Shown one piece after another: positions 26,000-34,274 of a stretch of 64,000 bases of DNA (position 1 is its first letter; every line of letters begins with the position of its first letter). Position numbers and translations under genes: made by a program. Source of the stretch: Clostridium sp. (GTDB taxonomy: Bacteria; Bacillota; Clostridia; Lachnospirales; Lachnospiraceae); contig JAMPEW010000002.1 of NCBI GenBank assembly GCA_023664775.1, positions 80,027 through 144,026 of the forward strand, given 5' to 3'. Below the pieces are notes generated by a model. It saw nothing but the letters and a program-made list of their open reading frames with translations, was not told the origin of the DNA and ran no database searches.

Positions 26000-27172
26000 C
26001 TAATTCTTCCCAGCATTATATACCGCTTCGGCAAGTGCCTCCATATCTGCCAAATTCTCAGCCTTTAATGTTGATTTTATTGTAACAACCGGCTCAAGCA
26101 GGGTTATATCCTTCATCGGCTCAAGCATTGCCTTCATGGTTTTTGCAGCCGTAGGCGCCCATGAACCATTTTCAAGTATGCCTACCGTACGTTTTTGGTA
26201 TGCCTTGACCTGAAGCTTGGAAAGGAAGGTTTGCATACATGGGAAAACCGACGCATCATAGCTTGCTGCCGCAAGCACCATCCTGTCGTATCGGAAAGCG
26301 TCCTCTATGACCTCTGCCATGTCCTCTCTTGCAAGGTCACTTACAACCACCTTTTCCTCTCCCTTTGCCCTGATAAGCTCTGCAAGCTTTTCTGCCGCTT
26401 TTCCTGTATTGCCATGTATTGATGCATAGGCAATAAGCACACCCTTGTTTTCAGGCGTGTAGCTGCTCCATGTGTTGTAAAGGTCTATGTAATATCCGAG
26501 ATTTTCCTCCAAAACCGGTCCGTGAAGCGGGCATATTCTCTGTATGTCAAGCGTGGCAGCCTTTTTTAAAAGAGCCTGTACAGGCATACCATATTTTCCA
26601 CAAATATTGAAGTAATATCTTCTGGCCTCACATGCCCAATCCTCATCCGTATCAAGGGCGCCAAATTTTCCAAAGCCGTCAGCGGAAAAAAGCGTCTTTT
26701 CACTCTCCTCATATGTAACCATTACCTCAGGCCAATGTACCATAGGCGCCATAAAGAATTTCAGCGTGTGCGCTCCAAGTGAAAGTGTATCTCCCTCTTT
26801 CACGGTTACGGTTTTTTCCCCGACAGGCACGTCAAAAAACTGCGGAAGCATCGAAAATGTCTTTGCATTTGAAACAAGCGTTATATCAGGGAACAGCTCA
26901 AGTATTCTTGCTATGCTGCCCGCATGGTCAGGCTCCAAGTGTGAAATGACAAGATAGTCCGGCGTCCTTCCGTCAAGCTCACGCACAAGCTTTTGCTCCC
27001 ATTCCTTCTGTCCACGCCTGTCAACAGTGTCCATTACCGCAATCTTCTCATCCATTATAAGATATGAATTGTATGCGATACCATTTGGAACAACGTATTG
27101 GCTCTCAAACAAATCAATGTCCTTATCGTCTACTCCTATGTACCTTATTCCGTCTGAAATTTTAAGCTCCAT
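26000..27172 (-). CDS. fprA: FprA-type flavodiiron protein (oxygen/NO reductase)
   Basis: This 390-residue protein has an N-terminal metallo-beta-lactamase-like domain with the diiron ligands in SHLEPDHAGS, a later MVHWPEVMV and a CPLHGPV. A C-terminal flavodoxin domain starts with LIAYASIHGNTGKAAEKLAE. Such proteins reduce O2 to water or NO to N2O in the cytoplasm using electrons from rubredoxin or ferredoxin-type donors, protecting anaerobes. No rubredoxin gene adjoins. A small two-TM gene follows, overlapping its ribosome binding site with the end of fprA. Confidence 0.93.
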   Translation of the reverse strand: MELKISDGIRYIGVDDKDIDLFESQYVVPNGIAYNSYLIMDEKIAVMDTVDRRGQKEWEQKLVRELDGRTPDYLVISHLEPDHAGSIARILELFPDITLVSNAKTFSMLPQFFDVPVGEKTVTVKEGDTLSLGAHTLKFFMAPMVHWPEVMVTYEESEKTLFSADGFGKFGALDTDEDWACEARRYYFNICGKYGMPVQALLKKAATLDIQRICPLHGPVLEENLGYYIDLYNTWSSYTPENKGVLIAYASIHGNTGKAAEKLAELIRAKGEEKVVVSDLAREDMAEVIEDAFRYDRMVLAAASYDASVFPCMQTFLSKLQVKAYQKRTVGILENGSWAPTAAKTMKAMLEPMKDITLLEPVVTIKSTLKAENLADMEALAEAVYNAGKN

Positions 27173-27203
27173 GTGTTAAAACCTCCGTAAAATATATTCT
27201 CAG

Positions 27204-27974
27204 TTAATTATCATTTTTTATTTGGGGTTTGTCAATATGCAAACTCCCCTTATATGTGGTCCTGAATTTTCCCGGCGTAGTTCCCGTAACCTTTCTGAAA
27301 ATGCTTATAAAAGCGCTCTGCGAGGAGAAGCCAAGCGAAAGAGAGATTTCCAAATAGGAATAATCCGAATAAATCAGCATATTTTTTGCTGCGTCTACTC
27401 TTGCATTTGTGATGAAGGCTTTTAAATGTATCCCCATCTCCTTCAGAAAAAGCTTTGAGAGATACGACTCATCTATATGCAAAAACGAGGCAAGCATTTC
27501 CTCTGTCAGCTTTTCATCCAAATGGTCATAAATGTAGTCAACACATTTTCTAATATGAATTGAAACTACGTTTGCTTTTCTAAGCTCCTTCATTCTTTCT
27601 GCAAAATCAAGCTGCATTTCGCCCAGCAAATCTATAATTTCCTCACAGGAATTACATTTATCAGCTTTTTGTATGTATATGTCGCTTAACGTATATGCCG
27701 CATCGTGTCCCATTCCATCAGCGACACAGGTCCTCGCAATCATGGCGACAGAAATAATAAAATGATACCGTACATTTCTTACAGGGTTATCAGACAATAC
27801 ACCTTTTCCGGCATAATAATCCTTTTTTATGGCAGCAAAATTTTGCTTAACCTTTTCTACATCGCCCGAGCTTATGCAATTATATTTTTCAAACTCACTG
27901 TCATATGATGTTCTTATAAACCCGTTTTCTCTCTGCACATATAATCTATAGTTTAAATCCTTGGTTGTATTCAC
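27204..27974 (-). CDS. AraC family transcriptional regulator
   Basis: This 256-residue protein carries a C-terminal double helix-turn-helix of AraC type. The first helix-turn-helix region is KLTEEMLASFLHIDESYLSK and the second SYLEISLSLGFSSQSAFISI, followed by FRKVTGTTPGKFR. The N-terminal ~150 residues are a helical sensor of the sort seen in clostridial AraC regulators near MATE genes. It is transcribed away from the MATE exporter at 28156, which it probably controls, and direct repeats lie between them. Confidence 0.92.
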   Translation of the reverse strand: MNTTKDLNYRLYVQRENGFIRTSYDSEFEKYNCISSGDVEKVKQNFAAIKKDYYAGKGVLSDNPVRNVRYHFIISVAMIARTCVADGMGHDAAYTLSDIYIQKADKCNSCEEIIDLLGEMQLDFAERMKELRKANVVSIHIRKCVDYIYDHLDEKLTEEMLASFLHIDESYLSKLFLKEMGIHLKAFITNARVDAAKNMLIYSDYSYLEISLSLGFSSQSAFISIFRKVTGTTPGKFRTTYKGSLHIDKPQIKNDN

Positions 27975-28048
27975 CTTATAGCCCCTTTTTTATTTTTTAT
28001 TATCCAAATTGACACGAAGCAATGAACAATATAGCCCACTAACAATAA

Positions 28049-28085
28049 CACATTTTTGATATAAACACCACATTTTTGATATAAT
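28049..28085 (+). promoter_or_regulatory. 20-bp-spaced direct repeats over the MATE promoter
   Basis: CACATTTTTGATATAA is present exactly at 28049-28064 and again at 28069-28084, 20 bp apart. The pair covers TTGATA (28056-28061) and TATAAT (28080-28085), a plausible promoter with 18-bp spacing reading into the MATE gene. Two direct repeats two turns apart are typical AraC-family sites, and the divergent neighbour is an AraC regulator. Confidence 0.6.
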
Positions 28086-28155
28086 TCTTCATAAAAAATA
28101 ATTATATTGAACTTACATAAACCTTTATTTTCACCTCGGGAGGAAGTATATTCAG

Positions 28156-29484
28156 ATGGCACATACTTATACCTTGACAGAAGGCAAGACCACAAATTTA
28201 ATTCTCAAATTTTATTTTCCCATGCTGCTTACAAGCATGCTGCAGCAGGTTTACACAATTGCCGATACAGCAATCGTCGGTAAGGGGCTTGGCGACAATC
28301 CGTTGGCGTCAGTTGGAAATATGTCCTCCCTTACATTTTTTGTTATGGGCTTCTCCCTTGGTCTTTCAAACGGCTTTGCCGTTATGATTTCACAATATTA
28401 CGGCGCTGACGATGCGACAAGGCTTCGACGTTCCATAGCCGCCTCCACAACGCTTTCGGGAATTATTATCGTTCTTTTTACGACACTTAGCATGGTTTTC
28501 TTAAAGCCAATGCTGATTGCGATGAAAACCTCAGATATTATTATCAAGGACAGCCTTTTATACGGATATATTATTTTTGGCGGTTTTTTTGCTACGGTTG
28601 CCTACAATCTTTGTTCCTGTATACTCCGTTCACTGGGCGACAGCAAAACGCCCTTTATTGCAATTGTTTTTTCGACCATATTTAATATTGTTTTTAACTG
28701 CGTATTTATTTTTGGATTACACTCAGGCGTTGAGGGACCAGCCATTGTAACGGTGATTTCCCAGCTTATTTCTGCGGGGATATGCTATGTGAAGCTGAAA
28801 AAAATTGAGCTTATCAGACTATGCAGGGAGGATTTTAAGGCAAACGGCAAAATGTATCTCAAGCTTTTAAAAAACGGCATTCCCATGGCTGCCATGAATT
28901 CTGTGACTGCTGTGGGCTGTATCATTGTGCAGGGCTTTGTAAACAAAATGGGGGTTGCTTACACTGCCGCCTACTCCGCATGCAGCAAATACATTAATTT
29001 GTTTATGCAGCCTGCCTGCACAGCAGGAAATACAATGTCCACCTTTACAGGACAAAACTACGGCGCAAAAAAATATGACCGCATCCGCAAAGGCTTAGGT
29101 GTCTGCCTTTCCATAGCCGCCATATCATATGTACTGCTTGGCTCCCTGATGATTATTTTTCCTGAATGGCTGGCGTCACTTATGCTGAATGGCAGCTTTC
29201 AGATTACACTTGCAAAAGGCTTTCTCATAAGATGCGGCATTGCAATTTTCACGGTTGATTTTCTTTTCGTGTTCCGAAGCGCCTGTCAGGGAATGGAAAG
29301 ACCTCTCATCCCAATGCTTTCAGGCGTGTTTGAAATGGTGCTCAGGATTTCGGTTATCGTCCTGTTTACAAAGTCGGCCGGCTTTAATGCAACGGCATAT
29401 GCTGAGATAGCCGCATGGTCGGGTGCGCTGATTGTAAATCTGACCGCATACTTTTATTATATCAATAAGCTGCCGAAGCATTAA
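28156..29484 (+). CDS. MATE family efflux transporter
   Basis: This 442-residue membrane protein has about twelve segments and the MATE hallmarks. LLTSMLQQVYTIADTAIVGK opens the first half, FGLHSGVEGPAIVTVISQ lies in the middle, and LKNGIPMAAMNSVTAVG opens the second half. It should export drugs or metabolites using a cation gradient. GGGAGG lies upstream of the ATG. The AraC regulator next to it is likely its controller; the substrate is unknown. Confidence 0.92.
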   Translation: MAHTYTLTEGKTTNLILKFYFPMLLTSMLQQVYTIADTAIVGKGLGDNPLASVGNMSSLTFFVMGFSLGLSNGFAVMISQYYGADDATRLRRSIAASTTLSGIIIVLFTTLSMVFLKPMLIAMKTSDIIIKDSLLYGYIIFGGFFATVAYNLCSCILRSLGDSKTPFIAIVFSTIFNIVFNCVFIFGLHSGVEGPAIVTVISQLISAGICYVKLKKIELIRLCREDFKANGKMYLKLLKNGIPMAAMNSVTAVGCIIVQGFVNKMGVAYTAAYSACSKYINLFMQPACTAGNTMSTFTGQNYGAKKYDRIRKGLGVCLSIAAISYVLLGSLMIIFPEWLASLMLNGSFQITLAKGFLIRCGIAIFTVDFLFVFRSACQGMERPLIPMLSGVFEMVLRISVIVLFTKSAGFNATAYAEIAAWSGALIVNLTAYFYYINKLPKH

Positions 29485-29493
29485 ACATACAAG

Positions 29494-29790
29494 CTAAAGC
29501 TTCTTACGTTTTTTCACACACTCGGCAAGCAGAAATTCTATTTGGCTGTTTATGGAACGGTATTCATCCTCTGCCCACGTGGCAAGCTCCTCCCAAAGGG
29601 ACGGAGCAAGCCGCAGTAATACCTGTTTTTTTGCCTTTTCCTTGTCTTTTATCTGCTTTTCCTTTTGCTTTATGTCCTGCTCCATTGCTGTAAGCCGTTT
29701 CATGCGTTCAGACAAAAGCTGCTCCTTCAAGACTATGGCTTCTTCATCCATATTCAATTTATTTTTTAAATTATCAGGTTTGTTATCCAT
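29494..29790 (-). CDS. Coiled-coil plus ribbon-helix-helix-like small protein
   Basis: This 98-residue protein has an N-terminal coiled coil (LTAMEQDIKQKEKQIKDKEK) and a C-terminal part VLLRLAPSLWEELATWAEDE, then YRSINSQIEFLLAECVKK. The second part looks like an Arc/MetJ-type ribbon-helix-helix (a beta strand with alternating residues and two helices with the N in RSIN). GGAG lies upstream of the ATG at 29790; the longer open frame upstream is in another gene. It is third in the SPFH operon and may regulate it. Confidence 0.7.
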   Translation of the reverse strand: MDNKPDNLKNKLNMDEEAIVLKEQLLSERMKRLTAMEQDIKQKEKQIKDKEKAKKQVLLRLAPSLWEELATWAEDEYRSINSQIEFLLAECVKKRKKL

Positions 29791-29840
29791 TTGGTCACTC
29801 CATTCATAACAAAAGCGTCTGTCCTTCCAAGAAGCATTTT

Positions 29841-30413
29841 CTATGCGGCAAAAAACTTCACAATAAACATTGCCAGTGAAACAATAGCCGGTATCTCTGC
29901 CACAGCAAGGAAAATCATCAGCCTGCTCATTGCAGGAGATGCATTGTTTGCTCCCACATTCATGACACGCATTCCTACAGCACGCACAGCTTTTGTCTGC
30001 TGCGTCTGCCCCGTTGTATCGTTGGCAATTTTTATAAGGCTGTTTCCTGCAATAACTGCCTTTAAAGCTCCCGACACGGCACATAAAAGTCCGATTGTCA
30101 CCATATACAGCATTGAGGCTTCATTTATCTCGTCATAGCTTACAATTTCCGATATAACAAGCACAACTTCAACAACAGCATACATAAACCCTGTAACATT
30201 TATGGCAAAAATAACGGAAAGATAGGAATTGTATGTCTGCTTTGATATGCGTACTCCCATTTGCTTACACTGACTGCTTTTTATAAAAATAAATACAAGC
30301 GAAAACAAAAGTGCAATAACAGCAGGTATGCTTATAATAAGCAGCTTCGGCATTATGTCATTTAGTGAAATTACACTCCCACTCTCAGCCTGAACAACAT
30401 TTTCTACTATCAT
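29841..30413 (-). CDS. Multi-TM membrane protein in SPFH operon
   Basis: This 190-residue protein has four hydrophobic segments. The first is LLIISIPAVIALLFSLVFIF and the last MIFLAVAEIPAIVSLAMFIV. The arrangement is somewhat like V/F-type ATPase c subunits (two hairpins), but the Glu in the last segment (AEIPAI) is only suggestive. GGGAGG precedes the ATG and the SPFH gene ends 15 bases upstream. Function unknown; it probably partners with the SPFH protein in the membrane. Confidence 0.72.
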   Translation of the reverse strand: MIVENVVQAESGSVISLNDIMPKLLIISIPAVIALLFSLVFIFIKSSQCKQMGVRISKQTYNSYLSVIFAINVTGFMYAVVEVVLVISEIVSYDEINEASMLYMVTIGLLCAVSGALKAVIAGNSLIKIANDTTGQTQQTKAVRAVGMRVMNVGANNASPAMSRLMIFLAVAEIPAIVSLAMFIVKFFAA

Positions 30414-30428
30414 AGACTGCCTCCCCCA

Positions 30429-31469
30429 TTAATAGATTGACCCACTGTTTACGATCGGCTGTGCATCCTTATTTCCACAAAGGACTACAAGCAGGTTGCT
30501 TACCATAGCTGCCTTTCTCTCCTCGTCAAGCGAAACGATTTCCTCCTCGCTAAGCTGGTCTATTGCCATCTTAACCATGCTGACAGCACCCTCAACAATC
30601 TTCTGTCTTGCAGCTATAATTGCCACTGCCTGCTGTCTCTGAAGCATCGCTGCCGCAATCTCCTCTGAATATGCAAGATGCGTTATTCTTACCTCTTTTA
30701 TCTCAATGCCTGCTTCCTCCACTCTTGCCTGAAGCTCATTTTTCATACTTTCGGCAATCTCCTGGCTGCTTCCCCTGAGCGTTTTTTCGTCAACGTCATC
30801 CTCCATGACATCATACGGATAAAGCCTTGCATTGTTCCTTACGATTGCATCACACTGTATGGAAAGAAAATCATTATAGTTTTCAACATTAAATACTGCC
30901 TTTGTCGGATTTACAACCTTCCATATAACTGCTGCACCAATAACGATTGGATTTCCAAGAGCGTCATTTACCTTCTGCCTGTGATTATTAAATGTCATTG
31001 TCTTTGTTGACACCTTTTTATTAAAATTTAATGTAGTGGCTGTTCCTGCCGTTGTCTCATTTTCTCCTGTTGCAAACTTTTTCTGAACCGCAGCGAAAGC
31101 AGCAGAAGACGAAGGGTTATAAATTGAAACAAATGGATTTAAATAATAAAATCCTGCCTTTTTGATTGTTCCATAGTATTGTCCAAAAAAGGTGTATACT
31201 GCCGCTTCATTTGGATGGACAACCTTAAGACCTGAAAACATAACGGCAAACACGACAAATCCTATTATTCCAAGGACTACGCCTATTCCAAATACCGCAC
31301 CGCCCTTCGCAACACCAAAAAGGATTGCAGACAGGATAATAACCCCTATGGAAAGAAGCTCACCAAAAATAAGCCCTACCAATGCGCCCGCACCATTTGC
31401 TTTTGTGATTTCCTTTTCCACTACGCTGCCATGAATCATCGTCTTTTGTTCTGCATTTTCATTACTCAT
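30429..31469 (-). CDS. SPFH/Band 7 membrane scaffold protein
   Basis: This 346-residue protein has two N-terminal membrane segments (about residues 27-85), then the SPFH domain beginning LKVVHPNEAAVYTFFGQYYG and ending with a helical region (LRGSSQEIAESMKNELQARV). SPFH proteins form large membrane rings that organise microdomains or guard proteases. The gene opens a three-gene operon with a multi-TM protein and a ribbon-helix-helix-like protein. GGAGG lies eight bases before the ATG. Confidence 0.93.
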   Translation of the reverse strand: MSNENAEQKTMIHGSVVEKEITKANGAGALVGLIFGELLSIGVIILSAILFGVAKGGAVFGIGVVLGIIGFVVFAVMFSGLKVVHPNEAAVYTFFGQYYGTIKKAGFYYLNPFVSIYNPSSSAAFAAVQKKFATGENETTAGTATTLNFNKKVSTKTMTFNNHRQKVNDALGNPIVIGAAVIWKVVNPTKAVFNVENYNDFLSIQCDAIVRNNARLYPYDVMEDDVDEKTLRGSSQEIAESMKNELQARVEEAGIEIKEVRITHLAYSEEIAAAMLQRQQAVAIIAARQKIVEGAVSMVKMAIDQLSEEEIVSLDEERKAAMVSNLLVVLCGNKDAQPIVNSGSIY

Positions 31470-31731
31470 ACTCTTTTCCTCCCTTTCTTTCGTGTCAGCC
31501 CGGATTTTCTTTCAACATATGTTCCGATTTGCCTTGCAAATTGAAAAAGCATGGGCTGACTTCACGCCTTAATTCGTAATAAACTGAAACACATTCGCAT
31601 TTCTCAGGTCATGCTCCCTGTGTCAAAATAAAATTTTTTTCATATCAGTTTTTGTTCCGAAACAAAATGATATTATTTTGATATTATTATAATATAAAAC
31701 TCAAATGTTTGTCAATAAAATTTTTAGATAA
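31470..31731. other. Leader region of the SPFH operon: inverted repeat and LexA-like box
   Basis: No gene is seen. CAACATATGTTC (31513-31524) differs in one base from the core of the Bacillus-type LexA box GAACATATGTTC. GTCAGCCC (31494-31501) and GGGCTGAC (31553-31560) form a long-range inverted repeat. TTTTGTT-CCGA-AACAAAA is a small perfect hairpin near 31652-31669. None is proven functional. Confidence 0.35.
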
Positions 31732-31777
31732 TTGATTTTTCTTTTGATGGTGGTATAATGTGCATAGCACATTATAC
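31732..31777 (+). promoter_or_regulatory. Promoter and perfect palindromic operator of the restriction-modification operon
   Basis: TTGATT (31732-31737) and TATAAT (31754-31759), 16 bp apart, form a promoter. The palindrome GTATAATGTGC - ATA - GCACATTATAC (31753-31777) has perfect 11-bp arms and covers the -10 and start point, ending 16 bases before the methyltransferase ATG. It has operator geometry for a repressor, perhaps the methyltransferase itself, since no controller gene is present; alternatively it acts as an RNA hairpin. Confidence 0.65.
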
Positions 31778-31793
31778 TTGAGGAGATTCATAT

Positions 31794-32651
31794 ATGATAG
31801 ATAAGGTATATGTACCACCTATTAAAATACAAGGAATAAAAACAAAGTTAGTCGATTTAATATCTGACACAGTATGTTTAAACGATATGTCCGTTTGGTA
31901 TGAGCCATTTATGGGCTCTGGTGTTGTCGGATTAAACTTGGCACCTAAACGTGCTGTTTTTGCTGATAATAACCCTTATGTTATTCAACTTTATAATGAA
32001 ATAAAAAGCGGAATGATTAATTCTTATATAGTGAGAGAATATCTCGAAAAAGAGGGAAAACTTTTATCTGAAAAAGACGAACAACACTATTATTACATAC
32101 GGGATCGCTTTAATGAGAACCCTAATTCTTTGGATTTTCTTTTTTTAAACCGCAGTTGTTTTAATGGAATGATTCGCTTTAACAAAAAATATAAATTTAA
32201 TGTTCCATATGGTCACAAGCCACAAAGATTTGCCAAATCATATGTAACAAAAATAGTTAATCAGGTAAAGCGATTGGAGGATATTATCCCAAAAAACGAA
32301 TGGGAATTTAAATGTCAATCGTTTGAGGAAACAATACGTGAAGCATCGGAAACAGATTTCATTTACTGCGACCCTCCATACATTGGAAGACATGTTGATT
32401 ACTATGATAGCTGGGATGCGGAATGCGAAATTACACTTAGAGACGCTTTATATTCTTCTGGTGCTAAGTTTATACTATCTACATGGGACCACAATAAATA
32501 CAGGAGCAATGAATACATAGATACTATATGGAAAGGCTGTTACAAGCTTAACCAAGAACACTTTTATCATGTAGGCGCAAAAGAACAAAATCGTAATTCT
32601 ATGACAGAAGCCTTGCTAATCAATTATAACCCCAATATACAAAAAAAATAA
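31794..32651 (+). CDS. M.EcoRV-like DNA adenine N6-methyltransferase
   Basis: This 285-residue protein is a Dam-family (alpha class) adenine methyltransferase. WYEPFMGSGVVGLNLAP is the SAM-binding FxGxG motif, DFLFLNRSCFNGMIRFNKK lies in the DNA-binding region, and FIYCDPPYIGRHVDYYDSW holds the catalytic DPPY. These stretches agree closely with M.EcoRV as I remember it (similar start VFVPPIKSQGIKTKL versus VYVPPIKIQGIKTKL here). It should methylate adenine in GATATC and protect against the nuclease downstream. GAGGAG lies before the ATG. The gene is markedly more AT-rich than its neighbours, suggesting transfer. Confidence 0.92.
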   Translation: MIDKVYVPPIKIQGIKTKLVDLISDTVCLNDMSVWYEPFMGSGVVGLNLAPKRAVFADNNPYVIQLYNEIKSGMINSYIVREYLEKEGKLLSEKDEQHYYYIRDRFNENPNSLDFLFLNRSCFNGMIRFNKKYKFNVPYGHKPQRFAKSYVTKIVNQVKRLEDIIPKNEWEFKCQSFEETIREASETDFIYCDPPYIGRHVDYYDSWDAECEITLRDALYSSGAKFILSTWDHNKYRSNEYIDTIWKGCYKLNQEHFYHVGAKEQNRNSMTEALLINYNPNIQKK

Positions 32652-32663
32652 TATTTGTCACAT

Positions 32664-32693
32664 CTGCTCTCTGATTTTAAAATCAGAGAGCAG
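32664..32693 (+). repeat. Perfect 30-bp palindrome between the two restriction-modification genes
   Basis: CTGCTCTCTGATTTT (32664-32678) is followed immediately by its exact reverse complement (32679-32693), with no spacer. In RNA it would form a stem of about 13 pairs in the gap between the methyltransferase stop and the nuclease start. No T-run follows, so it may stabilise, attenuate or process the message and reduce nuclease expression. Confidence 0.75.
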
Positions 32694-32715
32694 GAAAGAC
32701 TATGAGGTACAAAGG

Positions 32716-33531
32716 ATGAATTTTAATTTTATTGATATTTTTAATCAAAAAATCGCTGAGAAAAAAATAAACTGGGAAGTGAGTGCCCTTGCGTCAGCCG
32801 ATGGACAAATCTATTCGTTAGGTACTGATTCAAAGCTAATAGGTCGTATTTTTGAATTAATTTCATATAGTATTTTACAAGAAATTGCTGATGAAAATGA
32901 TTTTATATTACAGCCTTCTGAGAAACAAACAGTTTATCCGGATTTTACTTTAATGAGAGACAAAAACGATAAAGAAAAAATAGCCATAGACATCAAAACC
33001 ACATATCGCACTTATACGAAAAAAGGCAAACCAAACAAGTATGGTTTCACCTTGGGTTCTTATGCTTCATTTATGAGAAACGGGACAAAAAACATTATGT
33101 TTCCTTATGAAGAATATGCAAAGCATTATGTAATCGGATTTATATATACAAGAAATAAAAATGCCAAAGAAGGACAAATAAGCCATTTAAACCAAATTGA
33201 CCAAATACCTGTTCCATATAAGGATGTGGAATTATTTGTACAAGAGAAATATAAAATTTCAGGTGAAAAACCTGGAAGTGGAGATACAGAAAATATTGGT
33301 TCATATAAAACAAACAATATAGAATATTTAATTAATGGAGAAGGTCCATTTTCAGCATTAGGTTTGGCAGAATTTGAAAAATATTGGGCTGGCTATCCAA
33401 AATATAGAGCTTCAGTAAAGGATTACACGTCATTGGAAGAATATTTTGAATGGTGCGAAAAGAATAATTATAATGTAGATTCCCTAAGAAGGGTATATGA
33501 ATATTGGAAGAAATCACATAGTGATGAATAA
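32716..33531 (+). CDS. EcoRV-like type II restriction endonuclease
   Basis: This 271-residue protein resembles EcoRV along its length. YPDFTLMR and KIAIDIKTTYRTYTK hold the catalytic Asp...Asp-x-Lys of EcoRV (D74, D90, K92), FTLGSYASFMRNGTKNI matches the minor-groove Q-loop area, and EKPGSGDTENIGS matches the base-recognition R-loop GSGNTTNIGS. It should cut GATATC to blunt ends. EcoRV has 245 residues; this one has a slightly longer C-terminus. GATATC sites occur in the window (for example 90, 9103, 20533, 36252), so the host DNA must be methylated. AT content is high, like the methyltransferase. Confidence 0.92.
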   Translation: MNFNFIDIFNQKIAEKKINWEVSALASADGQIYSLGTDSKLIGRIFELISYSILQEIADENDFILQPSEKQTVYPDFTLMRDKNDKEKIAIDIKTTYRTYTKKGKPNKYGFTLGSYASFMRNGTKNIMFPYEEYAKHYVIGFIYTRNKNAKEGQISHLNQIDQIPVPYKDVELFVQEKYKISGEKPGSGDTENIGSYKTNNIEYLINGEGPFSALGLAEFEKYWAGYPKYRASVKDYTSLEEYFEWCEKNNYNVDSLRRVYEYWKKSHSDE

Positions 33532-33633
33532 TTACTGTATTTGATATTGTTTATGTATATTGTTGTTATTTTAACAGAAGAAAATATAGTAAATGAAAAC
33601 ATATCACAATCATCTTTTTGAAAGGAGCATATC

Positions 33634-34272
33634 ATGTGCTATTTTGAATATGGCGACAAGGAAATAAATTATCTAAAATCAAAGGACAAGAAGCTTGCAG
33701 AGGTAATCGAGCGTATCGGACACGTGAACCGAAGCTGCATGGATAATCTTTTTGAGGCTGTCGTCAATTCCATCATAGGACAGCAGATTTCCACAAAGGC
33801 ACATATGGCGATTTGGAAAAAAATAAAGGATGATTTGGGAACGCTTGACGCAGCAAAAATTCTTGCTCTCGGCAGGGAAAAGCTGCAAGCCTATGGTACC
33901 TCGTGGCGAAAGGTCGATTATATTATGGCATTTGCTGAAAAGGTAAACACGGGAGAATTTGATTTGGAGGCAATCACTGCCATGACAGACGAGGAAGCCA
34001 TCTACGCCCTGTCATCACTAAAGGGCGTAGGTGTGTGGACAGCAGAAATGATTTTACTGTTCTGCCTGCAAAGACCTGATATTTTCAGCTTTGGAGATTT
34101 GGCAATCCTGCGTGGCATACGGATGGTATATCATCACAAGGAGATTACGCGGGAACGGTTTGAACGATACAGAAAAAGATTCAGCCCATATTGCAGCGTG
34201 GCAAGCTTATACCTATGGGCTGTGGCAGGAGGCGCCATTCCTGAAATGAGAGATTATGCGGAAAGGAGTTAA
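33634..34272 (+). CDS. AlkA-like DNA-3-methyladenine glycosylase (HhH-GPD)
   Basis: This 212-residue protein has the helix-hairpin-helix LSSLKGVGVWTAEMILLFCL and the catalytic Asp in SFGDLAILRG, as in AlkA-type glycosylases; the N-terminal AlkA domain is absent. It removes alkylated bases to start base excision repair. FEAVVNSIIGQQIS is the family start of the HhH-GPD region. It is followed after two bases by the methyltransferase Ogt gene, a matched alkylation repair pair. AAGGAG lies before the ATG. Confidence 0.92.
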   Translation: MCYFEYGDKEINYLKSKDKKLAEVIERIGHVNRSCMDNLFEAVVNSIIGQQISTKAHMAIWKKIKDDLGTLDAAKILALGREKLQAYGTSWRKVDYIMAFAEKVNTGEFDLEAITAMTDEEAIYALSSLKGVGVWTAEMILLFCLQRPDIFSFGDLAILRGIRMVYHHKEITRERFERYRKRFSPYCSVASLYLWAVAGGAIPEMRDYAERS

Positions 34273-34274
34273 TC

